NCBI GenBank assembly: GCA_030760725.1
Contig: JASWHV010000008.1
Span: 31,034,720 to 31,098,719, forward strand
Direction: 5' to 3'
Length of the DNA stretch: 64,000 nucleotides
Origin: Neostapfia colusana
Lineage: Eukaryota > Streptophyta > Magnoliopsida > Poales > Poaceae
Part shown: positions 24,695-35,587 of the stretch, piece by piece
How positions within the stretch are numbered: position 1 is the stretch's first letter
How the letters are laid out: each line of letters starts with the position of its first letter
Made by a program: the position numbers and the translations under genes
The notes under the pieces: model-generated
What the model was told of the DNA's origin: nothing
Database searches by the model: none
The model's input: only the letters and a program-made list of their open reading frames with translations

Positions 24695-25005
24695 GCATGT
24701 AATCTGTCCTCAACCTTGCCTGTGGGGATGGAGTAGAGATTGAGCCGCTACTGCTTAGAATTGCTTCCGCATTAGTTAGAAGACTTCCGCTGCTAGAATA
24801 AAGACTTCCGCTATTAGATTAAGACTTCCGCTGTGAGCATGAGTCCAAGACTCATGAGACATTGTAATAAACTCTGTTATTCGTGGTCGTATATATTCTG
24901 AAATACAGTTTGTGGATGATGTGTATATGTGTGATGAACATCCTGGGAACACATATGCATCAGTTCTCGGTTCCATGGTTTTTCGACAGAATTGAGGGCG
25001 TCACA

Positions 25006-26855
25006 ATACAAGACCCAAGTGACCCATCCTTGTCACAAGAAGTGACCCAAACACATGATCAAGCACCAAATCCTCTAAATGAAGAACAAGATCAAGATCA
25101 CTATGTTCAAGACATCGAAGGCAACAATGGTGGCAATGATCAAGGGAGAGATGAAGAGGAAGAAGAAATTGACTCAAGACCAAGTGTGCCACATCCAAGA
25201 GTCCATCAATGTGTACAACGGGATCATCCCATTGACATTATACTTGGAGATATCTCCAAGGGGGTAATGACTCGCTCTCGTATGGCTAACTTTTGTGCTC
25301 ACTACTCTTTTCTATCTTTTTTGGAGCCTTTCAAGGTTGAAGATGCCCTACGAGATCCGGATTGGGTGATGGCGATGCAAGAGGAGATTAACAACTTCAA
25401 AATAAACAAAGTGTGGGAGCTTGTGGAAAGACCTAATGCAAATATAGTGGGCACCAATTGGGTCTTTCGCAACAAGCAAGATAAGCATGGAGTAGTAACA
25501 AGAAACAAAGCTAGACTTGTGGCGAAGGGATACTCACAAGTCGAAGGTTTGGACTTCGATGAAACCTTTGCTCCCGTAGCTAGACTTGAATCAATTCGTA
25601 TATTTTAACCTATGCTACTTAAAATAGTTTCAAGTTGTACCAAATGGATGTGAAAAGCGCCTTTCTCAATGGACCAATCAAGGAGGAAGTGTATGTGGAG
25701 CAACAACCCAACTTTGAAGATGATAAGTATCCTAACCATGTTTTTAAGGTTCACAAAGCTCTCTATGGCCTCAAACAAGATCCTAGAGCTTGGTATGAAT
25801 GTCTTAAAGATTTCCTCATTGACAATGGTTTTAGGATAGGAAAGGCTGACTACACACTTTTCACAAAGACCTTAGACAATGACTTATTTATGTGTCAAAT
25901 TTATGTCGATGACATAATATTTGGTTCTACTAATAAATCTTTTTGTGAAGAATTTAGCAAAATCATGATGGAAAGGTTTGAGATGTCAATGATGGGAGAA
26001 CTAAAGTTCTTTCTAGGCTTCCAAGTGAAGCAGCTCAAAGAAGGCACCTTCATATGTCAAATGAAGTACACTCAAAACATACTTAAGAAGTTTGGCGTGG
26101 AAAAGGCAAAGCCCATCAAAACACCAATGGTGACAAATGGACACCTCAACCTCAACCAAGACAGCCCTAGCGTGCATCAAAAGGTATATCGTTCCATGAT
26201 TGGATCCCTTCTTTATCTTTGTGCATCTAGGTCCGATATCATTTTGAGTGTATGCATGTGTGCGAGGTTTCAAGTCACATCCGAAGAGTGTCATCTAATA
26301 GCCGTAAAGAGAATCTTGTGCTATCTAGTTCATACACCTAACCTAGCGCTGTGGTATCCTAAAGGGTCAAAATTCAATCTCATCGGATACTCCGATGCCG
26401 ATTATGTCGGATGCAAAGTAGATAGAAAAAGTACCTCGGGCACCTATCAATTCTTGGGCAGGTCCTTAGTGTCATGGTCATTCAAAAAGTAAAATTCCAT
26501 TGCCCTATCCACAGCCGAAGCGGAGTACGTCATAGCCGGGAGTTGTTGTGCACAACTTCTTTGGATGAGACAAACTCTAAGAGACTACGGTCTCAATATG
26601 AACCAGATTCTACTCCTATGTGACAATGAGAGTGCTATTAAAATTGCCCACAACCCTGCTGAACACTCTAGAACCAAACACATTGATATCCAACATCATT
26701 TCCTGAGAGATCACTCAATAAAGGGAGACATAGTCATTTCACATGTTAGAACTGGAAAACAGCTAGCGGATATCTTCACCAAGCCACTAGATGACAAACA
26801 TTTTTGCAAACTTAGAAGTGAGCTGAATATCCTCGACTCTCGAAATGTGGCTTGA
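25006..26855 (+). pseudogene. Element D pol, C-terminal part (RT and RNase H)
   Basis: Coding opens in the acidic linker at the C insertion point (IQDPSD, matching SIQDPQ in element E). The copia-type RT follows, with VKSAFLNG and the YVDD active site near 25905, then RNase H with the D-containing SDADY motif near 26390 and STAEAEY near 26508. The gene ends at TGA 26853-26855. It is inactivated by TAA at 25606 with loss of frame around 25610, and by TAA at 26490. The sequence aligns closely with the pol of element E throughout. Confidence 0.9.
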
Positions 26856-27850
26856 GACGTTGCACATCTGGTTGTTATAGTCTAATTCCTTCAAAACTGA
26901 GCACATTTTCTAAAAGACAATCTCTCTCAATTTTTTATCAAATTATTTTCAATTATCATCTCCTTGAAAAATGGCCATTGTTTGTTTGGTTGTGTGCTCT
27001 ACTGGTCATGATTCATTGAGAATACGTGTGAAAACCTAGTGTTGTGGATCAATTCCTATAGATCTCATCATATATATAAGAATGTGATGTCAAGGACCGG
27101 ACTAATCCGGCCCAGGGGCCGGACAAGTCCGGAATACCAGATAAGTCCGACTGGGTTTAGACAAGTCTATAACATACTAGTACGCTACTGACCAGACTTC
27201 CGCACCATCAAAGAAGTCCAGACCTAATCTGGCCACCGGACTTGTCCGTTATCTATGACCGGACTAGTCCCGACAGTTGGAACTTAACCCAACCGCCGGG
27301 GGTCAAGACAAACTTCACCCGTCACAACGTTCAAACGCGGGCCCATGCTCAAAAATTGCCCCCATTGGCAATTTCTGAAGATTTCCACCAAAAACTTCAA
27401 AGGATCCGAGTCATCTACTCCTTAGGGCCTCGGGAAGTCAGTTCTCGGACTTCTCCACACTTCAATCCAACGATTTCATCGGAATCAAGGAATCAAGGTG
27501 TGTTCTTGAGGCAAAACCTAATCTTCTAAAATCTCTCAATTCTAGGGTGTTTTCTCCATAAACTAGGATGTCTAGTACTTCACAATCTTCATGCGCCTCT
27601 TCCTTAGGATTATTGCAAACTATCGATTGAATTTGCAGGAAATCTGCTTAGTTAGGGTTTAACCCCAGTCTGTCCGGACTAGTCTGGACAGAAGGCGGAC
27701 AAGTCCGTTCCTGACCGGACTAGTCCGATCAGGAACCGGACAAGTCCAGCCAAACCTTGTGTTAACCTCTAACTTCATGTTTTTTTCTGCACCTCTGTCG
27801 CAATAATCTTTTGCCTTCAACTCATATCCCTGCTCATTCATTCTTCCAGC
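26856..27850 (+). other. Element D spacer between pol and extra ORF
   Basis: About 1 kb without a supported gene. It holds TATATATAAG at 27071-27080, a cluster of CGGACTAGTCCG-like palindromes at 27095-27271 and a second cluster at 27669-27750. The same TATA-like run followed by palindromes occurs at the same place in element E, which suggests a promoter for the downstream ORF. Confidence 0.6.
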
Positions 27851-29558
27851 ATGTCTCAAAATGACAACTCTCCACCCCTCTCCGGGCCGGAGCGCGAAGC
27901 GGCTCGACAAGAGCTTTATCGCTGTTGTGAGGAGGAGGAGGCCACACATGCACAAGAGCTTGCTCATCGTGAAGCTCGATCCAAAAAGCGGCACGAAAGA
28001 GAGGCAGCTCAAGCTGAAGAAGAGCGCTCTAGTCGGAGGAAAAGGATAGTTTTCTTAGGAGAAAAGGAAAGAGGCCAAGCAGCTGACAAAGGCAAGCGAC
28101 CCGTGAATGAAGGATAAGGGGCAAAGAGAAAAGGGAAAGCCCCGGTTCAGAAGGTGCCCGTCAAGAAGGCAGCACCAAGAAGAAGGGCACCTGCTAGTGG
28201 GGGGTTGTCATTCGAGACCGTCCCATGGGGTCAAATTGCTCCCCCACAGGGTCCCATTGGAACTTTGGTCATGATGCCACCCATGAACAATCCCAACCGA
28301 CAACTAGAGCTTTCAAGCAATATCTTTCATGGGAAAGGCTTTGAAAAGGCAAGGATGCTAAGGGAAAAGGACCCCTACAAGTATGAGAAGACCACACCGA
28401 ATCATCACTTTTGGTGTGACTTCCACTACGATTACTATCGCCTAGTCTATTTGAAGATGAAGACACCAGTTGTTGATGCTCAGTGGATTGATTGGCCCTA
28501 TATGGAGAAGAAAAACCATCAAGCCTTCAATGGAGTCATTCAAGCCGCAGAGCATCACGGGTTGAAGGATATTCTAGCCTTCCAATATGACTGGAACACA
28601 GAGGTGGTCGCTCAGTTCTACACCACATGCTATTTCTCCACCTTTGGAGACAGAAAGATTTCATGGATGATGGACGGGGTCCAATACTTCATTCTCTACA
28701 GTGAGTTTGCATGGATCCTTAGCCTCGAGGACTTTCTGAACTATGAGCTGACTGTTCACAACCTCACAGCGATAGACTTGGGGGAGATTGGAGTTCATGT
28801 GTGAGGTTGGCTTTTATAACCCTCCTACTACCAAAATCCTTCGTCCCTTCTTTAGTGTGCTTAATCGGATCTTGAGAAAAACTTTAGCACATAAAGACGG
28901 AGATGCGGGAATGATCCAAGGCCACATCCGCCATTTGTTGGAGCTAATCTATGAAGATGAAAAGTTCAATGTGTTTGACTACATCTACAACGACATCTTC
29001 AACATATCCTACACCCCCAATCACTCATGCGGGTATGCTACTTTTATCATGTGCCTTATTGAAAGAGTGTTGGGACTGGAGTTTGTGAAGGATGTCAAGC
29101 ATAGACCCCTTCACCCTCAAATCCCTCCTATGGTATCAAAGATTGGTGGAGCCTTTTGGAGGATTGTCCCTGATGCACCTCCTCCTCTAGCCACTCCTAC
29201 CTCTTCCTCTTCCAGAGACTCCTCCAGTGCCATCTTCAAATTCTTGAAGTCTATCTTCACATCTTGCCGCAAAGTGGAAGTCAAGACACAGAAAATGGCT
29301 AAAAGGAAAGAAACGTACTTGAAGAAGCTCTGTGAGAAGGCGGAAATAACTATGTCTCTGGAAGCCTACGACGACGAGGAAATCACACCCTTCCCGGATC
29401 TCACTGCAGTGGAGGCTGCATTCCTTGGGGGAGGTTCCTCTAGTGCTTCTCCCGCCGTCGAGGAAGAAGAGGGCGACCAAGATGATGAGGAGGACGACGA
29501 TGAAGCAACCCAAAGCGATGAAGATTGTGAGGAGGAGAGTGAGAGCGATGATGACTAG
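27851..29558 (+). pseudogene. Element D extra ORF after pol (Sirevirus 'env-like' position), broken
   Basis: The frame starts at ATG 27851 and would encode about 570 residues. A charged, coiled-coil-prone N-terminus rich in Arg, Glu and Ala comes first, then a basic Lys/Arg stretch, a central region rich in Trp and Tyr (about 28260-29130), a Ser-rich part, a Lys-rich part and a strongly acidic tail ending SESDDD. An in-frame TAA at 28115 and a frameshift near 28790 break it. I see no signal peptide or convincing membrane segment, so the 'env-like' name is positional only. Some Sireviruses carry an ORF here; its function is not established. Confidence 0.7.
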
Positions 29559-29979
29559 ACTTAGGCTCTATTCTTTTAATTTTTGGTGTATTGATGTCAA
29601 AGGGGGAGAGATTGAGGGGCTCTTTTAAGTTGTAATGTTGCTACATGTGCTACACTTTCATATTTTGCTATTTGGGTTGTAATAACTCTATACTATGCTA
29701 CTCGTATGTGTGATGGTACTTGGTTTCAATTTGAGATGCTGTTTCACACTTAATTATTACATCTCAACATTTGCATCACACGTAGGCACACCGCCATAAC
29801 ACACCACTCTAATAAATCTCCCATAGAGCTCACTCTCGTGCATAGTCTTTCTTGCAAAACATTCATGCACATATTTAGGGGGAGCGTCTTATACACGTGT
29901 GTGTTATGAAAACTAACTCATTCATATTTTTTATCAGAACCTCAAAGTGTTGTCATCAAATCACCAAAAAGGGGGAGAT
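29559..29979 (+). other. 3' untranslated region of element D with repeated polypurine-like runs
   Basis: There is no gene here. AAAGGGGGAGAG lies at 29599, AGGGGGAGCG at 29877, and AAAAAGGGGGAGAT at 29966-29979 directly before the LTR; the last is the functional polypurine tract. Multiple such runs are a known Sirevirus habit. Confidence 0.75.
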
Positions 29980-30975
29980 TGAAAGTGAATCTAGGCTAAT
30001 TCCCCGTGGGTTTTGATGATTAATGACAACACTTAAGGGACTAATGAGCTTTGCAAGTATGAGTACAGGTGATTAAGAAATTTACGGAGATGGATACACT
30101 CAAAAAGGAAAAGAGGAGAAAAAGGCAAATGCACAAAGAAAAGAGGAGAAACAGGCAAATGCACAAGAAGAATAGAATTTAGGGTTTTTAGTTCTTTTGT
30201 GTTGAGTTTACCCTTTGAGCATGAGTGTGATCATAGAGTAAAGTGCTGAGAATCATCTAAGAGCTCATAGTCCGAGTTTAGATTGAGTGGAGTGAAGATT
30301 TAAGATAAGCCTTGGGAATAGGGTCGGACTTGTCCGGGCTGGGGGCCGGACTAGTTCGGCACATCGGATTGATCCGATGTAGAATGGAACAAGTGGTTCT
30401 GTGTTAGTTCGGACTTGTCCGGGGTGGAAGGCCGAACTAGTCCGACGTATCGGACCAATCCGATATACAACGGAACAAGAGTTTCTATGTGAGTTCGGAC
30501 TTGTCCGTCTGGGGACGGACTAGTTCGTCGAGAGAGTGTCTGAGCTCTTCAGGAGCTAAGTGCTGAAGGACCGGACTAGTCCGCTCTTTGAGGCCGGACT
30601 AGTCCGCAGGTTAAGACTACTTTGTTTCAAATCGGAACAAGAGTTTCTGTGTGAGATCGGACTAGTCCTCTATGTGTTGGACTAGTCCGTTTAGAACTAG
30701 AAAGTAGCTGCAGGGACTAAGTCCTGGATGGCCGGACTTGTCCACCCACGGAGGCCGGACTAGTCTAGTGGACCAGACTTGTCCGTTCTCAACCGGAACA
30801 ATGGGTTTTGTGTGAGATCAGACTAGTCCGTTGTGGACCGGACTAGTCCGTATTATGTGATCGTTTAGTTGGTGGAATCCGACTGTTTAGTTGGTGAGAT
30901 CCGACCGTTTAGTAGGTAATGAGTGATGTCATTGGTCCCCGCAGGCCGGACTAGTCCGGGGTCAAAGGGCGGACT
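29980..30975 (+). repeat. Element D 3' LTR, 5' part
   Basis: It opens TGAAAGTGAATCTAGGC, like the element E LTR (TGAAAGTGCATCTAGGC). From about 30323 to the end it carries some 20 copies of CGGACTAGTCCG or variants (CGGACTTGTCCG and others). The LTR end is missing because gypsy fragment J follows; the exact joint is uncertain within about 20 bp. Confidence 0.75.
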
Positions 30976-30985
30976 AGTCCAGGGT
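30323..30985 (+). repeat. Cluster of CGGACTAGTCCG-type palindromes in the D LTR
   Basis: Roughly 20 copies, mostly in pairs 20-30 bp apart, of a 12-bp palindrome and near variants with TT, AA or TC at the centre. The element E LTR has a matching cluster at 35341-35553, just upstream of its TATA box. Confidence 0.85.
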
Positions 30986-33156
30986 TTGGCAGTTGGCCAC
31001 CTGTGAGGAGAACTGAACACAAGATCGACTTGATTCCGGGAGCAAGTTTGCCAAATTGTGCGGCGTACAGGGCGAATCCGGAGGAGACTAAGGAAATTCA
31101 GCGACAAGTTCAAGATCTCTTGGACCGCGGGTACACTCGTGAAAGACTTAGCCATTGTTCCGTTCCTGTTCTTTTGGTTCCTAAGAAATATGGTAGTTGG
31201 CGCATGTGTGTTGATTGTCGAGCGATTAATAACATAACCATTCGATATCGTTATCCTATTCCTCGCTTAGATGACATGCTTGATGAACTGAATGGTGCTA
31301 TCATTTTTACAAAAATTCACTTGCATAGTGGTTACCACCAAATAAGAATGGCACTAGGAGATGAATGGAAAACTGCATTTAAAACCAAGTTTGGCCTTTT
31401 GAGTGGTTAGTCATGCCTTTTGGTTTAACTAATTCACCTAGCACTTTCATGCGATTAATGAATGAGGTTTTTTACATGCTTTTATTGGAAAATTTGTGGT
31501 GGTTTACTTCGATGATATCCTCATTTATAGCAAATCATATGATGAACATATCTCACATTTATGTGTTGTTTTTTCTGTTTTGAGAGATGCACGATTGTTT
31601 GGTAACCTCGAAAAGTGCGTCTTTTGCACAAATCAAGTAAGTTTCTTGGCTATGTCGTTTTCTTGCAGGGAATTGAGATGGATGAGGTAAAAATTGTTAC
31701 AATCACTAGATGGCCAACTCCAACAACCGTCACACAGGTGCGTAGTTTTTTTAGTCTTGCAGGTTTTTATTGTCGCTTTGTAAGGAATTTCAGCACCATT
31801 GCAGCACCTCTCCACGAGCTAATGAAGAAAGGAGTGCCATTACAATGGGGCGAACAGCAGCAACAATCTTTTGATACTCTCAAATCAAAGCTTACACAAG
31901 CACCATTGTTGCAACTTCCTGATTTTGACAAGACCTTTGAGCTCGAATGCGATGCAAGCGGCATCGGTATTGGAGGTGTTCTCATACAAGGAGGTAAACC
32001 TGTTGCTTTCTTTAGTGAAAAACAACATGGTCCTTCTCTGAATTATTCTACTTATGATAAGGGATTGTATGCATTAGTGCGAGTTCTACAAACTTGGCAA
32101 CATTATCTTTGGTCTAAGGAGTTCGTCATACATTCCGATCATGAATCTTTGAAGTATCTTAAATGTCGAACCAATCTGAAGAAACGACATGCTAAATGGG
32201 TTTAGTTTATAGAGTCGTTTCCATACATCATTAAGCATAAGAACGGGAAGGAAAATGTCATTGCCAATGCATTATCTAGACGATATTCCATGCTGTCCCA
32301 ACTGGATCACAAAATCTTTGGTTTGGAAACAATAAAAGCATTACATCCTACAGATTTGGACTTAAAATATGCTTTTGAAAATTGTAGAGAAGGAAGAACA
32401 TGGAATAAATATGTGCTGCGAGATCGTCTCCTCTATCATGCTAACAAGCTATGCGTTCTAGCTAGCTCCATTCGTCTATTGCTTTTGCTGGAAGCACATG
32501 GAGGAGGTTTGATGGGACTATTTGGAATGAAGAAAACAGAGGACGTGCTGTCCACACACTTCTTTTGGCCGAATATGAGGCGTGATGTCGAGCGCTACGT
32601 GTCACGATGCACTACTTGCAATAAAGCTAAGTCTCGCCTTAACCCACATGGTCTTTATATGCCTCTTCCTGTCCTAGTGCACCTTGGGAGGATATTTCTA
32701 TGGACTTTGTTTTGGTATTGCCTAGGACTAAGAGGGGGAGGGATAGTATTTTTGTGATTGTTGGTCGTTTCTCTAAAATGGCGCACTTTATACCATGTCA
32801 TAAGAAAGATAATGCTTCACACATTGCTGATTTGTTTATGACTGAAATTGTTCGTTTACATGGTGTGATAAATACCATTATTTCTGATCGTGATGCAAAA
32901 TTTTGATGTCACTTTTGGAGAACATTGTGGTATAAATTAGGCACAAGGTTGCTGTTTTCATCTACATGTTACCCACAAACGGATGGACAAACTGAGGTAG
33001 TTAATTGTACTTTATCCACTATGTTGTGGGCTGTCTTGGAAACAAATTTCTAGTTGTGGGAGGAGTGTTTACCACATATAGAATTTGCTTACAACAGATC
33101 CGTTCACTCCACGACGAAATTAAGTCCATTCCAGGTAGTGTATGGTTTCAATCCCC
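30976..33156 (+). pseudogene. Element J: gypsy pol fragment (RT, RNase H, integrase)
   Basis: Coding starts in the protease-RT linker (PPVRRTEHKIDLIPGA), without LTR, gag or protease, so it is 5'-truncated. RT has YFDD near 31504, RNase H has ECDASG near 31948, the integrase zinc finger lies at about 32490-32630 and the core at about 32700-33080 (SDRDAKF near 32885). It ends near VVYGFNP, where K is inserted. Breaks include a shift near 31400, a deletion near 31470, shifts near 31640 and 32690, and stops near 32203, 32905 and 33050. It differs clearly from the Tekay-like elements around it. The RT style is chromovirus-like, but I could not assign a clade. Confidence 0.85.
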
Positions 33157-33411
33157 TGTGGGGATCCACCCCGTGGTTCTCCCACTCCGGGATCACAGAG
33201 GATGGTGCCGTATGATGCGGCACCCAACAGCACACAAGAAAACATTAAGAACAACATACAAACTTTTATTTTACATAAGACACAGCGGAAGTCTTTTACA
33301 AAAGTAATGTACAGTGGAAGTATTATACATAACTATACTCTCATGCTATCTAAGAAAAAGTGTAGCCGTCCAGCCTAGGGACGCTACACACTAGCAGCAC
33401 TCATACAAATA

Positions 33412-33497
33412 TCATGGCGGCGTGCAGGGCTCCAGCTCGGTCGTGTACTCCGACGGGGGCATCACCTCGTCCTCGGACCCTTCCCCATAATCGTCAC
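33412..33497 (-). CDS. Putative exon 3 of split acidic ORF in the element K LTR
   Basis: On the minus strand it follows the acceptor-like GATCTGTTGCAG and, entered in phase 1, runs 28 codons to TGA (33414-33412). It begins GDDYGEGSEDE, is strongly acidic and ends ELEPCTPP. The matching exon in the G LTR ends EWGTCTPPC, so the CTPP tail is shared between different LTR families. A poly(A) signal lies about 150 bp downstream. Confidence 0.55.
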
Positions 33498-34587
33498 CTG
33501 CAACAGATCAAATATTGCAACCGTGAGCAGGATGGCTCAGCAAGGCTTAACCGACACTCCTAAACATGATACTCTACATGCAGGGATTAGTAATATAGGA
33601 AATGACATTGCGATAAAGACACACTTACATGTTAATTCTTACTTTCAGTTTTATAGCCGCAGATTAGTATGCTTTAGGCAGCCCTCACATCGGAAGTCCA
33701 CAATAAAACAAGAAACGCTTTCCTCCGATGTGGTTATGCCCAAAGTGGAAGATAAACTTAATGATCTCTATATCTACAACATACATGGTTTCAAGATAAT
33801 AATAGATCAATGCATCATATTCTTCTGGCTTCTTTCAATTATTACTATGCCACAGTGCAGTGAACAAGCGGTACTCAAATAACCACGAGGGACGGTGATT
33901 GCAATCAATAGACACCTGGATAACACGTCACATACACCCACTTTCAGAAGTGTGGTGCTTTACACCTTCCTATTCTGTTGTTTGCAACAACCTTTCATAG
34001 GAAACCCAAATGCCGAACCGGTCCATCCGTAATGGGAAGGAGATCCCCGCGTGGAGCGTGTCTGTGCCCACCGGTAGATGTACACCTTGCTACCCTCAAC
34101 TCACTCCTATAAAACGATTGGGTAAGCCTCGACACCCAGGTTAACCAATTACAATCGGTGTCCTGGTTCCCATATGCTAGTATGCATCCGGTACTGTTCA
34201 AACTTGTCCAGCAGGGCCGCAAACAGCTCGGTCCTCAGCCGACACCAACAGGGCTACGCACGTGAGACCTCCGCTCAATGCATCCTATCGCCCCTGCTGG
34301 GTCTCATTTTCACATTCTTAAGCCATTCTCTACCTCTTTCCATTCCGTGTGATAAAATCTTATCTCGCGAGTAGATTCCAACCAATCGACTTCTACCGGG
34401 ATCCTAAGAATATTAGCATGGCATTCTCTACTCATCGAGTTGTACACTACCCAACCCTCCATAGGATTTAAAAGTCATGCAAGTGGGGTTTCAATCACCT
34501 TAACTCTAATGCAAGCATTTCACCCTAGACATAAGTGATACAAATGAAAACTTTGCAAAAAATAATTAAATGCAAACCGGGGCTTGC

Positions 34588-34665
34588 CTAGTTGCGAGTT
34601 ATACAGAATGTTAGCTTCTGGTGGAAGGACCTCCAACGGCTCGGGAGTGTCCTCAACTTTGGTCA
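34588..34665 (-). CDS. Putative exon 2 of split acidic ORF in the element K LTR
   Basis: The 78-nt segment has an acceptor-like CATATAG before it and a GC-type donor AG|GCAAG after it on the minus strand. In phase 1 it is open and begins TKVEDTPEPLEVLPPEA. The G LTR exon 2 begins AKVEEEPEVLDFITPEE after its first residue. The alignment is gapless over these residues while the surrounding LTR DNA is far more diverged, which suggests protein-level constraint. Exon 1 is not in the window. Confidence 0.55.
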
Positions 34666-35340
34666 CTATATGAAATGCAACGAAATATATGTATAAGTGC
34701 TAGTAAATTATAAGAATTAAACGTCTATTACTAGCTACTGCTATGAATGTTTCTTAATTGGCTTTGGGATTTTTCTAGTGGATACTAGACTCTATAAGGA
34801 TGATCTGAGAAAAATTTGGAGAAGTTTCATGGAAGCTTGTGGTCTCCAAAATTCTCACAAGTACAAGGCTTCTCTGAATTTTGATACCAAACCTGAAGTT
34901 TTGACATGTCTAATAGTGGAAGATCTAATTAGATCAGGTCTCCCTGGTTCTAACAAAATTTGTTTCACGATTTTTTGAGCTACCTACAGGGAGAAATGGA
35001 AATTTGAATGATATGAAATCCTGAAAAAGTTTCTGTTTATTTTGGAAATTCCAAATGAAGGCTGAAATTTGGGTCAGAGTGAAAGTGCATCTAGGCATCA
35101 CTTGTGGGTTTTGGTTGATTTATGACAAACAAATGAGACCCTAACAAAATCGTTGAGATGAGCGCAGGTTTTTAAAGAAATTAGGAAGAAAGCGCAAAAA
35201 GAAAGGAGAATGAGGATATAAAATGATAAGAGCTCAGGAGCTGAAAAGATTAGATTACTTAGTATGTAGTGTGTTGGAGAAACACACCCAAGAGCTCAAT
35301 TGAAAGAAATCACACTAACTGCATAAAAATCAGCATGTGC

Positions 35341-35553
35341 GTACTAGTCTGATATCAACCGGACTAGTCCGATTTCTCTCTGACTAGAAAACGGACTAGT
35401 CTGATATGGACCGGACTAGTCCGATTTGTCTCTGAGTAGACAATGGACTAGTCCGCACTCTTACGTACTAGTCCGGTATCTCACAACACTTAGGGTTTTC
35501 CACACGCCACACACCGGACTAGTCCGGAGTCCACCACGGACTAGTCCGGACAT
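35341..35553 (+). promoter_or_regulatory. Palindrome cluster upstream of the E LTR TATA box
   Basis: Eight ACTAGTC-centred sites, several of them full CGGACTAGTCCG, end 35 bp before the TATA box. The position suggests an enhancer. Three more lie at 36233-36300 near the LTR end. Confidence 0.7.
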
Positions 35554-35587
35554 CGCAAACCCTAACAGTAACCTTTGGAAACCCTAA

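Larger units (their letters stand above)
16518..25005 (+). mobile_element. Element C: Ty3/gypsy chromovirus with 3.1-kb LTRs, interrupted by A/B
   Basis: The element has the 3' part of a 5' LTR (16518-16946), a primer binding site, a degenerate gag-pol, a polypurine tract and a complete 3' LTR (21893-25005). The missing first ~2.68 kb of the 5' LTR should lie left of the window because the A/B tandem is inserted there. The right flank runs straight into the pol gene of D in frame with its relatives, so C inserted in D. The expected target duplication is ATACA (25006-25010). By eye the two LTRs differ at about 20 of 429 compared positions. Confidence 0.88.
21893..25005 (+). repeat. Element C 3' LTR, complete (3113 bp)
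   Basis: It runs from TGTGACACC to GGCGTCACA, so the ends form a short inverted repeat. Inside are a tandem array of ACGTG sites (22040-22660), a TATA-like CATAAATA at 22805-22812, two exon-like segments of a split acidic ORF (23312-23386 and 24660-24694) and AATAAA at 24866-24871. If the TATA-like and poly(A) signals are used, the R region would be about 2 kb, much longer than usual. Confidence 0.9.
25006..30975 (+). mobile_element. Element D: Sirevirus-like Ty1/copia, right part only
   Basis: Element C cuts D in the acidic linker between integrase and RT, so its 5' LTR, gag, protease and integrase should lie left of the window. Present are RT and RNase H, a spacer with palindromes, an extra ORF after pol, several polypurine-tract-like runs and about 1 kb of 3' LTR starting at 29980. 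The LTR is cut near 30975 by gypsy fragment J. A long extra ORF after pol plus repeated GGGGGAGA runs are typical of Sireviruses. The LTR start resembles that of element E. Confidence 0.82.
33157..35079 (-). repeat. Element K: minus-strand Tekay-like LTR, 3' half
   Basis: Read on the minus strand this matches the 3' half of the A/B-type LTR, for example TGTGTGCTGTTGGGTGCCGC near 33235 and GGCAAGCCCCGGTTTGCA near 34570-34587. The left end starts TG at 33157, the LTR terminus, next to J sequence (flank TCCCC). The 5' half of the LTR is missing because element E is inserted at 35080; the rest should lie beyond the window. It carries two exon-like segments and a poly(A) signal (AATAAA on the minus strand, 33265-33270). 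Whether it was a solo LTR or part of a full element cannot be decided. Confidence 0.8.

Noticed and set aside
27242..27529. Plus-strand frame in the D spacer
   Set aside because: It is opened by chance across palindromes and non-coding spacer and has no counterpart in the E spacer.
30323..30985. CRISPR-like array
   Set aside because: The repeats are 12-bp palindromes with variable spacing inside a plant retroelement LTR. No cas genes or fixed spacers exist.
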